From: Pirellulimonas nuda
Lineage (GTDB): Bacteria > Planctomycetota > Planctomycetia > Pirellulales > Lacipirellulaceae
DNA length: 64,000 nt
NCBI RefSeq assembly: GCF_007750855.1
Contig: NZ_CP036291.1
Span: 3,844,001 to 3,908,000 of the forward strand
Direction: 5' to 3'
Position numbers and translations under genes: made by a program. Below, piece by piece: positions 27,801 through 34,903 of the stretch (positions within the stretch are counted from its first letter, which is position 1; each line of letters starts with the position of its first letter). The notes beneath the pieces were generated by a model. It was not told the origin of the DNA. It saw only the letters and a list, made by a program, of their open reading frames with translations, and made no database searches.

Positions 27801-28524
27801 TGTCGGTCAACGAGTTGAGCGTGAACGGGACCCGCAGGTACAGGCTGGTGGTGCCCGACGGGATGGAGGTGGCGATCTCGTCGGTAAAGTTCGTGTTGTT
27901 GCCCGGGTTGTTCTCGTACCCGTAGCCCGTGGGCCCCGCGAGGGGCCACGCGGCGTCGTTGAAGCCGGGCGACGTCCAGGAGACGCCCAGCGCGCCATTG
28001 GAGGGGACCAACCCCCGCGCGTTCGCTCCGTCCGCCAGCACCACGGAGGTCGGACCGGCAGGCTGCATCTCGCGGCCGTAGGAGACGTCGGTCACCTGCG
28101 GCGGAAACTCCGGCGAGAATTGGTCGATGATCGTAGAGCCGTCCGTATCGACCAGCGCCAGGTACTCGCCATCGGCGCCCAACTTGAAATCGGTGTGCAG
28201 CTCGTCGCCGGCCAAGACCGTGTCTTTGCCGGAAGCAAACACCACAAGGAAGGCGCCCGCGTCCAGTTGATGCCCGGACGGGAAGGACCAGCGGTTCAGG
28301 TCGCTGGGGTCGTCCGTCAGATGGAGGCCCGTGAGGTCAACGGGCTGGGCGCCAGAATTATAGATCTCGATCCAGTCGGAATCGTCGCCGTCGGCGTCGT
28401 TCAGCCCGCCGTCGTTGCTGGCCAGGAACTCGGTGATGCGTAGCATCGACGCATCCAGCGCCAACCGCGGTTCCAAACGTTGGATCGAGCCGCGGAAGCT
28501 GGTGTCGGATCTCTTTCGTCGCAC
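24835..28524 (-). CDS. large secreted CotH-kinase-like protein with lamin-tail, chitobiase-like and dockerin repeats
   Basis: A 1,229-residue protein. The N-terminus R-R-K-R-S-D and L-E-P-R-L-A-L-D-A-S is the planctomycete LEPR-type leader. A lamin-tail domain (I-T-E-F-L-A-S-N-D-G, D-W-I-E-I-Y-N-S-G) spans about residues 27-120. A beta-sandwich with L-E-M-R-Y-D-D-G-F-V-A-Y-L-N-G follows, then a chitobiase-like repeat (V-Y-T-T-D-G-S-T-P) near 390. The CotH core spans about 500-900, with G-L-R-I-R-G-G-A-S, G-I-F-M-T-Q-E-R and F-F-M-H-D-A-E-H-S-L-G. A second chitobiase-like repeat (I-Y-Y-T-T-D-G-S-D-P) and dockerin repeats (D-Y-D-S-S-G-Q-V-D, D-G-N-G-D-G-V-V-D) follow. The last 150 residues are low-complexity. 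In spores, CotH phosphorylates coat proteins; whether this extracellular relative is catalytic is unknown. No PEP-CTERM helix is present. Confidence 0.88.
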   Translation of the reverse strand: MRRKRSDTSFRGSIQRLEPRLALDASMLRITEFLASNDGGLNDADGDDSDWIEIYNSGAQPVDLTGLHLTDDPSDLNRWSFPSGHQLDAGAFLVVFASGKDTVLAGDELHTDFKLGADGEYLALVDTDGSTIIDQFSPEFPPQVTDVSYGREMQPAGPTSVVLADGANARGLVPSNGALGVSWTSPGFNDAAWPLAGPTGYGYENNPGNNTNFTDEIATSIPSGTTSLYLRVPFTLNSLTDIGSLSLEMRYDDGFVAYLNGVKIASANEPETLNYASAASASHNDGLAEQFAAFNVDAAIPHLTTGVNVLAIHALNQEDSSDMLIEPRLVSRRSNITNPEAVGYFAQPTPGYGNSNNSILGFAQEPEFDLASGFYESTQFLSIVSGTPGATIVYTTDGSTPAVNGNLNVTNGVLYQSPISVSSTRVIRAAAFFPDFEPSATQTRTYIFVNDVIQQQPSGQAPGPGWPSSNVNGQDIDYGMDPEILALYGNQAVIDSLKSLSTVSITTDLENLFDSQTGIIVNATNRGRDWERPASLEIIYPDGSEAGFQIDAGLRIRGGASRTDNNPKHAFRFYFRSEYGESKLEYPLFGDEGVDKFDVLDFRTAQNYSWSYQGNSQNTFVRDVFSRDLQADLGQPYTRSRYHHLYVNGVYWGIFMTQERIEKYYGESYLGGDEDDYDVVKADPSVTRITEVADGNDLAWRALFDYAQDLADNPVANANNYFTMQGLNPDGSRNPALPVLLDLDNLIDYMAIIFYTGAYDNGISRFFGDNRSNNWFGIRSRENPDQGFQFFMHDAEHSLGANNTDSIDRTGPFNQGNQDNYDHFNPQYLHQDLLASKEYRVAFGDRIRNYFFDDGPMTAGPSMARMQSRVDEVDPAIVAEAARWGDSKREPAFNRNDWLGELSTLLDPQRGYFLTRTGTVLNQLIGDDLYPTIRAPAFSPYGGEIPAGQLLSISAPGLAIYYTTDGSDPRQIGGAISPSAQTYQGAVAIAATTTVKARAYVPASQTWSALTAADFVATVLGDYDSSGQVDQADYVVWSQSFGSTTQLAADGNGDGVVDSADYTVWRDQFSALAALAAMTPEPSAQHAAPAPQLSIATPKLPGALDPPEAGLVAASSATTQILAFGDVPSSAVYRSLPGRSLPGHPRPAATTARSIDAAFSRYDLLAGRLAAARHRDLPTFTPADDASPTGGFERFSADDPDRSTEPLDDSLGLLAEELAHAWRRGRRVE

Positions 28525-28882
28525 GCGCCACGTCTCCCATCTTGGTGCTTACCGAACGGTGACCGCACGTGTGCGGGAAAAGGTGGGGTCTCCGCCAAAC
28601 TGCTTGGCCGGGGTTTCCCCTGCGGCTAAACCCAGAACAGGCTCAGACTCGCGAATCTACCGATTGTATCAATGCCGCTCCCCTTATGTCTATCGCGAGC
28701 AAGACTTTTTGACGCGGCTTCGGGTGGCCGAATAGGCCGCGGTTCGTGGCCGGCAGGGGAGCCCTCGCTACGCCGCCCCGCGGCCTTGGCTGGGCAGGCC
28801 AGAGCGGTCCCGGCAAAATGCCCGCACTTTTTTCGGGGCCAACCGGCTTCTCGCGGGGTCCGTCCCAACCGCGCCGGCGGTC
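28525..28882. other. intergenic stretch upstream of the CotH gene
   Basis: About 360 bases without a recognisable gene. It carries the promoter of the CotH gene and the 3' region of the methyltransferase gene, both on the minus strand. A C/G-rich tract at 28750-28880 contains several short complementary runs such as GGCC and CCGCGG but no clean terminator. Confidence 0.4.
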
Positions 28883-29590
28883 CTAATCCTTGGGTCGCAC
28901 GAACCGTAGCAGATAGTTCTCCTCAAAGGAGTCCACCTCAATCTCGTCCTTGAACTCAAACCCAGCGTCGACGATCTCACTGCGGAAGACCCCCTTGCCG
29001 GCGCGTACGTGGCCCAGCACGAACTCGCTTGACTTGCCGGGGATGCGTTCGAAATCAATGAGCACCAGGCGTCCCCCCGGCTTGAGCGAACGGTAGATCG
29101 AGGCCAGCGAGCGCTGCGGGCTTTCGAAGTGGTGGTAGGTGTCGCAGATGAACACAAGGTCGACCGATTCGGGGGGCAGGCATACCGAGTCGTCGGCGCC
29201 CAGCACCGTGGTCACGTTGCGAAGCCCCGCGGCCAACGCCCGCTCGTCGATGTGCTCCAAGAACTTCGGGGCGATATCAACGCTGTACACGCGGCCGCTG
29301 GGGCCCGCGGCCTTTGCGAAGAGCTGGCTGTAGAAGCCCGTCCCCGCGCCGACGTCCGCGACCCGCTCTCCGGGCCGGACGTCGCAGGCAGCCAACACCT
29401 CGCGACGCGCCGAGAAGACCTCGCGGCTTTCTACCTCGAACCGTCCGATCCAGTCGTCTACGTTGAGGTCGGGGTCCTTGAAGGTGGCGTTGATCCCTTT
29501 GGGGATCGCAACGGCCGGCTGCTGGGCGCTGACGCCAGCGCCCAGAAGGAGCATCAGGCAGGCCAGCAGCGTCTGGGTCGGTCGGCTCAT
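28883..29590 (-). CDS. exported class I SAM-dependent methyltransferase
   Basis: A 235-residue protein. ATG 29590 gives M-S-R-P-T-Q-T-L-L-A-C-L-M-L-L-L-G-A-G-V-S-A, a signal peptide; the longer upstream frame is polar and unlikely. The SAM-binding Rossmann signature is V-A-D-V-G-A-G-T-G-F-Y, followed by acidic V-D-I-A-P at the end of strand 2, D-L-V-F-I-C-D-T-Y-H-H-F and L-K-P-G-G-R-L-V-L-I-D. Periplasmic methyltransferases of this plan are widespread in planctomycetes, with unknown substrates. How SAM would reach it outside the cytoplasm is unclear, and the leader may act only as a membrane anchor. The histidine-kinase gene ends 150 bases upstream on the same strand. Confidence 0.85.
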   Translation of the reverse strand: MSRPTQTLLACLMLLLGAGVSAQQPAVAIPKGINATFKDPDLNVDDWIGRFEVESREVFSARREVLAACDVRPGERVADVGAGTGFYSQLFAKAAGPSGRVYSVDIAPKFLEHIDERALAAGLRNVTTVLGADDSVCLPPESVDLVFICDTYHHFESPQRSLASIYRSLKPGGRLVLIDFERIPGKSSEFVLGHVRAGKGVFRSEIVDAGFEFKDEIEVDSFEENYLLRFVRPKD

Positions 29591-29740
29591 GGGTGGGTGA
29601 CGCGTGAGGGTGTTGGTTTCAGAACGCGAGGGTCGAGTTCGCTTTGTGTTAAACGAGCTTATAGGGGGCTCGGTTCTGGGAGAAGCCACGCAGAGCGAAG
29701 AAGAGCGATGTCTGCCATCAGGTGTGCATCTGCAGCCGGC

Positions 29741-32203
29741 TTACCGCGGCGTGGCGTGGCGGGCGAACAGGGCCTCCAACGCGTCGACGCTTACCGGCTT
29801 GACTAGATGGTCGTCGAACCCGGCGTCGATGGTCATCTGGCGGTCTTCTTCCAGCCCGCAGCCGGTGACAGCGACGAGCGTCATCGAGGCGCCCCACGTC
29901 TGCGAGCGGATCTGCCTGGCTGCTTCGCAGCCCCCCATCCGCGGCATCAGCAGGTCCATCAGCACGATGTCTGGGCAGAACTCGGCCGCCGACTGCACCG
30001 CTGCTACGCCATCGCCCACCGAGCGGACCTCGTTGCCCATGCGTTCGATTAGCCGCGTGAGCATAAACGCTGCGGCGCGGTTGTCGTCGACCACCAGGAC
30101 GCGGAGCTGAGGCGTCGGCGTCGCGGGCGTCGCTGCGGCTGGCTCGGCCGCGGCCGGCTCGGCCGTGGTGACGGCCGGAATGCGTACGCGAAACTCGGTC
30201 CCCTTGCCCTGGCCCTCGCTGGTGACCTCGATGACGCCGCCGTGAAGCTCTACCAACTGCTTCGAGAGCGTGAGTCCGACGCCGAGCCCCGCGTATTCTT
30301 GCTCGTGGTGCTCGATGCGGGTGAACATCTCGAAGATCCGCTCGAGGTCCTCGGCCGGGATGCCCAGGCCCGTGTCGCGCACGGTGAACAGCACGTCCTG
30401 CGCTTCAACGCGGGCGGAGAGCCAGATGTGCCCTCCCTGTGGCGTGTACTTGGCGGCGTTGTTGAGCAGGTTGGTGAGGACCTGCGACAGACGGTTTGGG
30501 TCGACGTCGAGCACCACCTCTTCGGGCGGCAGATCGACGCCCAGCTCGTGCCCGAAGCCGTCGATGAACGGCCGCGCGGCTTCCACGGCCGCCTGGACGA
30601 GGCCGCTGAGACGGCTGGGGCGCCGCCGCAAGCGAAACAGGCCGCGGGTGACCCGCGACACGTCCAGCAGGTCGTCTACCAGCGACACGAGTTGCTCGGT
30701 CTGCCGCTCGACGACGGGCAGCACCTCGTCGAGGGTCGCCGGTTCGTACTTTCGCGAACGCATCAGCTCGAGCCCCGTCCGGATGGGCGCCAACGGGTTG
30801 CGTAGCTCGTGGGCGAGGGTCGCCAAGAACTCGTTCTTGCGGCGGTCGGCCGCCCGCAACACCTCCAAGGCGCAGCGGCGCTCGGTGTCGTCGCGGAACA
30901 CCAGCACGACGCCCGTAATGGCGCCGTCCTCGCCACGGATGGGCGCCCCCGAGTCGTCGATGGGCGCCTCGCGGCCGTCCGCGCCGATCAGCACGGTGCT
31001 GTTGGCGAGGCCGACCACGGTCCCCTCCCGCAGCACCTTGGCGACCGGGTTCTCGACCGGGTGGCGGGTGTGTTCGTTGACGATGCGGAAGACCTCCTCC
31101 AAGGGCCGCCCCTTCGCGTTGGCGAGGTCCCAGCCGGTGAGCGAGGCCGCGACCGCGTTCATAAACGAGACCGCACCGTCGGCGTCGGTGACGATGACCG
31201 CATCGCCGATGCTGCTCAGGGTGACCTGCCACTGGGCGCGTTGCTGCCGCTCGGCCTCCCGGGCGCGGTGGGCCTCCGCGGTGGCGGCCTCGGCCGCGGC
31301 GCGGGCCGCTTCTTCTTGCAGGAGCTTGCGAGCGTTCTCCTCCGACTGAAGCCGTTCGGTGAGGTCGCGGGTGACCTTGCAGAAGCCGCACAACGCGCCC
31401 GACTCGTCCCGCAGCGCGGTGATAACGACGTTGGCCCAGAACCGCGAGCCGTCTTTTCGGACACGCCAACCCTCGTCCTCGATGCGTCCGGCGGCTTGGG
31501 CGCGGCGGAGTTCTTCGCCGGGCCAATCGCGCTGACGGGCCTCCTCCGGGTAGAAGCGAGAGAAGTGTTCGCCGATGATCTCGTGTGCGGCGTAGCCCTT
31601 GATCCGCGCGGCGCCGCTGTTCCACGTGGTGATCAGGCCGTCCGGATCGAGCATGAAGATGGCGTAGTCCTGCACGCTCTCGATCATCAGGCGGAGCCGT
31701 TCCTCACTGATCCGCAGCTCTTCTTCTGCCTGTCGGCGGTCGGTGAGGTCGCGGGTGATCTTGAGGAACCCGTGCGGGCCCTGCCCGTCCTGCAGGGCGG
31801 TGATGACCACGTTGGCCCAGAAGCGCGTGCCGTCCTTGCGGACGCGCCAGCCCTCGTCCTCAAAGCGGCCCGTTTCGGCCGCCACCGCGAGCTCGTGGGC
31901 GGGCCAATCGGCGGAGATGGATTCCTGAGGATAGAAGCGAGAGAAGTGCTGGCCGATGATCTCGTCGGCGCGGTAGCCCTTGATCCGTTCGGCGCCGGCG
32001 TTCCACGTGACGACCGTTCCCTCTCGGTCGAGCAGGAAGATCGCGTAGTCGCGAACGCCGGCCACAAGCTGGGTGAGCTGGTCCTCGCTGCGGCGCAGTT
32101 GGTTCTCGGCGCGGTCCTGCCCCGCCTGCGCCGCGTGGAGCGACCGCGTCGTCGACGCGGTCGGCCCGCTGCGACCAAGGATCCTTTTCCAAAACGCAGG
32201 CAT
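29741..32203 (-). CDS. hybrid histidine kinase with three PAS domains and a C-terminal receiver
   Basis: An 820-residue soluble protein with no membrane segment. PAS domains lie at about residues 39-160, 165-285 and 325-440. The first two are near copies (Y-A-I-F-L-L-D / Y-A-I-F-M-L-D, then I-I-G-x-H-F-S-R-F-Y-P). The HisKA box is L-A-T-L-A-H-E-L-R-N-P-L with phospho-acceptor H465. The ATPase has L-L-N-N-A-A-K-Y-T-P, V-R-D-T-G-L-G-I-P and G-L-G-V-G-L. An alanine/proline-rich linker leads to a receiver with V-V-D-D-N, D-I-V-L-M-D-L-L-M-P (D750) and L-V-K-P. There is no output domain, so the signal must pass to another regulator. The broken receiver gene immediately upstream may once have been the partner. 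PAS cores show no obvious haem or flavin signature. Confidence 0.92.
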   Translation of the reverse strand: MPAFWKRILGRSGPTASTTRSLHAAQAGQDRAENQLRRSEDQLTQLVAGVRDYAIFLLDREGTVVTWNAGAERIKGYRADEIIGQHFSRFYPQESISADWPAHELAVAAETGRFEDEGWRVRKDGTRFWANVVITALQDGQGPHGFLKITRDLTDRRQAEEELRISEERLRLMIESVQDYAIFMLDPDGLITTWNSGAARIKGYAAHEIIGEHFSRFYPEEARQRDWPGEELRRAQAAGRIEDEGWRVRKDGSRFWANVVITALRDESGALCGFCKVTRDLTERLQSEENARKLLQEEAARAAAEAATAEAHRAREAERQQRAQWQVTLSSIGDAVIVTDADGAVSFMNAVAASLTGWDLANAKGRPLEEVFRIVNEHTRHPVENPVAKVLREGTVVGLANSTVLIGADGREAPIDDSGAPIRGEDGAITGVVLVFRDDTERRCALEVLRAADRRKNEFLATLAHELRNPLAPIRTGLELMRSRKYEPATLDEVLPVVERQTEQLVSLVDDLLDVSRVTRGLFRLRRRPSRLSGLVQAAVEAARPFIDGFGHELGVDLPPEEVVLDVDPNRLSQVLTNLLNNAAKYTPQGGHIWLSARVEAQDVLFTVRDTGLGIPAEDLERIFEMFTRIEHHEQEYAGLGVGLTLSKQLVELHGGVIEVTSEGQGKGTEFRVRIPAVTTAEPAAAEPAAATPATPTPQLRVLVVDDNRAAAFMLTRLIERMGNEVRSVGDGVAAVQSAAEFCPDIVLMDLLMPRMGGCEAARQIRSQTWGASMTLVAVTGCGLEEDRQMTIDAGFDDHLVKPVSVDALEALFARHATPR

Positions 32204-32215
32204 GTCCTCTCCGGC

Positions 32216-32530
32216 TCAAGGCTGTCGACCGCTCCCGTCGTCCATTCGGGCTGAGCCATTATGGCAGATCCAAGCACCGCTGTCCCAGGCAGCGGAGCGG
32301 CTGGTGGGCTCCCGGCTGCCAACTCGGCCGAGCGCCGACCGCAACCGCTCGGCGACCATGCAGCCAATCATGCCGGGCAGGCCGATATCGAGCATGATTA
32401 GCGTGGGGCGGAACTCCGCTGTCAGCCGCAGCGCCTCGGGTCCGCTGTGCGCAACGGCCGCCTCGTGGCCCTGCGCCCAAAACATCTTGCCGAGTGTCTT
32501 CGCGGCGTCGACCCCGCGGATCGGGCCCGC
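32216..32530 (-). pseudogene. response-regulator receiver remnant
   Basis: The frame contains V-D-A-A-K-T-L-G-K-M-F-W-A-Q-G-H-E-A-A-V-A-H-S-G-P-E-A-L and I-M-L-D-I-G-L-P-G-M-I-G, the middle of a receiver domain with the phospho-acceptor aspartate. The first strand with its two acidic residues is missing, and after A-E-R-L-R the sequence leaves the family, so the T and K residues of the active site are gone. It ends 12 bases before the hybrid kinase, suggesting a former two-gene unit. Confidence 0.6.
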
Positions 32531-32817
32531 AGGTGCTGATTCAGGAGCACGGCGTCGGGCGTCTGTTCCGGGAGAGGCACGTTCGATTCTGTACGCAGCG
32601 GTGGGAGTCGCGTAGGGTGGTGCGGATCAGCTTCCTGTCGCCAATCGCCAGGTTGCGTTTTTCGATCCGCACGAGTGGCGACGTTCTCAGAACACGCGCC
32701 GTGCGGAACCCGCCTCCTGAGAGGTGAGCGGTTGCACTACTGATCGCGGTAATGACTCCGGACCACCCTCCCGCCCAACGCCCGTGCAAGCCGCCGCCCA
32801 GCCCGCGATTCTACGCC

Positions 32818-34641
32818 ATGCAGCTACGGACGCTCGTCGTATCGAGACTCGCGCTCTTGTCCGCCTCCCTATCGGCGGCTGCCGCTGTGGCGGCGGCCGA
32901 ACACCGCAGCGTGCTGCTGATCTGCGTCGACGATCTCCGGCCTGAGCTGCGGTGCTACGGCGCCCAGCACATGCTGACGCCGAACATCGACCGCCTCTCG
33001 GATAGCGGGGTGACGTTCGACCGCTGCTACGTGCAGGTCGCCGTGTGCAACCCGTCGCGGGCGAGCACCTGGACCGGGTTGCGCCCCGACCGGTTGAACG
33101 TCTACACGCTGCGGACGCACTTCCGCGAGACCGTGCCAGACGCCGTGACGTTGCCGCAGCACCTGCGGGCGCACGGCTACACGTGCGAGAGCCTCGGGAA
33201 GATCTTTCACAACCCGTGGCCCGACCCCCGTTCGTGGGATAGGCCGCACGCGTGGGGGAAGGGGAGCTACACCAACTACACGCCGGAGCAGGAAGAGTTC
33301 CGCCGCGGCGTGGAGCGGGGCCTCCCCGACGACGCGTGGCAGAAGGGCAACCTGCGCGGCGTCATCACCAATGCCCCCGATATCGCGGACGAAGACCACC
33401 GCGACGGGGCGATGACCCTGCTGGCGATCGATTGTCTGCGGGTCCACAAAGAAGCCGGCGAGCCGTTCCTGCTTGCCGTGGGCTTCACGCTGCCCCACCT
33501 CCCCTGGGCGCCCCCCAAGTCGTGGTGGGATCGGTACGATCGCGACGCGCTCCCGCTGCCGGAGAACCCCACTCCGCCCGAAGGGGCGCCGGAGGTAGCC
33601 GTGGGCACAAGCTACGAGTTGTCGCACTACGCCGACATGGTTGAGATGCCGACTCCCTACTCAGGAACCCTGTCCGAATCGCAGACGCGGCGGCTGCGCC
33701 ACGCGTATTTTGCGTCTGTCTCGTTTATCGACGCGCAGGTCGGCAAGCTGTTGGACACGCTCGACGAACTAGGCATGGCGGACGATACCATTGTGGTCTT
33801 GTGGAGTGACCACGGGTACAAGCTCGGCGAGCACAACGGGTGGAGCAAGATGACCAACTACGAGATCGACACGCGCATCCCCATGATCATCCGCGACCCG
33901 CACGCTGAGGCGAACGGCCAGCGGTGCGGACGCCTGGTCGAGTCTCTCGACCTCTACCCGACTCTCTGCGAGCTCACCGGCGTTCCGACGCCCGCCGACC
34001 TCGACGGTCGCAGCGCCGCGCCGCTGCTCGACGACTGCGGGGCGACGCATCTCGACGCCGCGTTCAGCCAGTTCGTCCGGGGTGCACGGATCGGCAATGC
34101 GATGCGGACCGATCGATGGCGCTACGTAGAGTGGCGGCGGCTGGACGACGCCGGTCTTGAATCCCGCGAGCTCTACGATCAACAGAACGATCCGCAAGAA
34201 AACAAGAACGTCGTCGAAGAGCACCCCGACGTGGCGGACCGATTGGCGATTCGTATGCAACAGACGCTTGTCCCGGGCCCGGTCGACTTGAAAGCGACGA
34301 TGCATTCGGACACGGGGGGCCGCCGCGCCGCGATACGCTGGAGGAACCGGCGCCAAGGCGAGGTCCGAGTCACGTGGGTGAACCCAATGGGGCAGCGTAT
34401 GCAAGCGATCGATCTAGAGGCGGGCGAACAGCGCGACTACAACACGTTCGTTGGGGGCCTCTTCGCGGTCGAAAGCCTAGACGGCCGCTACCACGAGTAT
34501 GTGCGTGTGGGGGAGGACGACGCCGAGATCGAGCTCGGCGGTGATGGCGCGGACACTCCGTCGGCGTCGCATCGGCGACCCGTCGTCGATGGCAGTTCAC
34601 AAGACAAGAGGAAGCAAAAGACAGAGACGGATGGTGATTGA
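32818..34641 (+). CDS. iduronate-2-sulfatase-like sulfatase with C-terminal VHL-beta-like domain
   Basis: A 607-residue exported protein. ATG 32818 is chosen because it starts M-Q-L-R-T-L-V-V-S-R and a signal peptide ending A-V-A-A-A; the upstream frame is proline-rich. The sulfatase core has L-I-C-V-D-D-L-R-P-E-L (metal-binding DD), the formylglycine motif C-N-P-S-R-A-S with C77, G-K-I-F-H-N, and W-S-D-H-G-Y-K-L-G-E-H. From about residue 510 a separate beta domain reads I-R-W-R-N-R, V-R-V-T-W-V-N-P-M-G-Q-R, L-E-A-G-E-Q-R-D-Y-N-T-F-V-G-G-L and F-A-V, matching the pVHL beta-domain pattern (F-x-N-R-S, V-x-V-x-W, L-x-P-G-E, Q-x-T-F-V-G). Maturation requires a formylglycine-generating enzyme not in the window. 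Likely substrate: sulfated glycan. Confidence 0.88.
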   Translation: MQLRTLVVSRLALLSASLSAAAAVAAAEHRSVLLICVDDLRPELRCYGAQHMLTPNIDRLSDSGVTFDRCYVQVAVCNPSRASTWTGLRPDRLNVYTLRTHFRETVPDAVTLPQHLRAHGYTCESLGKIFHNPWPDPRSWDRPHAWGKGSYTNYTPEQEEFRRGVERGLPDDAWQKGNLRGVITNAPDIADEDHRDGAMTLLAIDCLRVHKEAGEPFLLAVGFTLPHLPWAPPKSWWDRYDRDALPLPENPTPPEGAPEVAVGTSYELSHYADMVEMPTPYSGTLSESQTRRLRHAYFASVSFIDAQVGKLLDTLDELGMADDTIVVLWSDHGYKLGEHNGWSKMTNYEIDTRIPMIIRDPHAEANGQRCGRLVESLDLYPTLCELTGVPTPADLDGRSAAPLLDDCGATHLDAAFSQFVRGARIGNAMRTDRWRYVEWRRLDDAGLESRELYDQQNDPQENKNVVEEHPDVADRLAIRMQQTLVPGPVDLKATMHSDTGGRRAAIRWRNRRQGEVRVTWVNPMGQRMQAIDLEAGEQRDYNTFVGGLFAVESLDGRYHEYVRVGEDDAEIELGGDGADTPSASHRRPVVDGSSQDKRKQKTETDGD

Positions 34642-34787
34642 CCACGGAATGCACGGATGACCGCGGACAAGGAACGAACGGAAGTGGGCTGCCCAGCTTG
34701 TAACGCTTGACGGAGCCCACCGCAATCGCGCACTGCATTACCTATCCGTGCTTTCCGTGGTTCTTTTCGTAGGCTTGCGTCCGTCTC
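34624..34787. repeat. inverted-repeat element with 18-bp arms (BIME-like)
   Basis: ACCACGGAATGCACGGAT at 34641-34658 and its reverse complement, with one mismatch, at 34744-34761. An outer pair, GAGACGGA at 34624-34631 and TCCGTCTC at 34780-34787, is also complementary. The arms flank about 85 bases between the sulfatase and GH2 genes. The pair at 799-954 has the same style. It could fold as a long hairpin in RNA or be a miniature mobile element; no target duplication was evident. Confidence 0.7.
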
Positions 34788-34903
34788 CGCGCGTTCGGCG
34801 CCTCTCTGGTTCCCCCGGTGGCTATAATTGTGGGGTAGGTCAGCCGGCCTGCGCGGCGTCGGCTATCGCACGCGTCCCAAGAGCTAACAACCGGAACGAA
34901 AGG

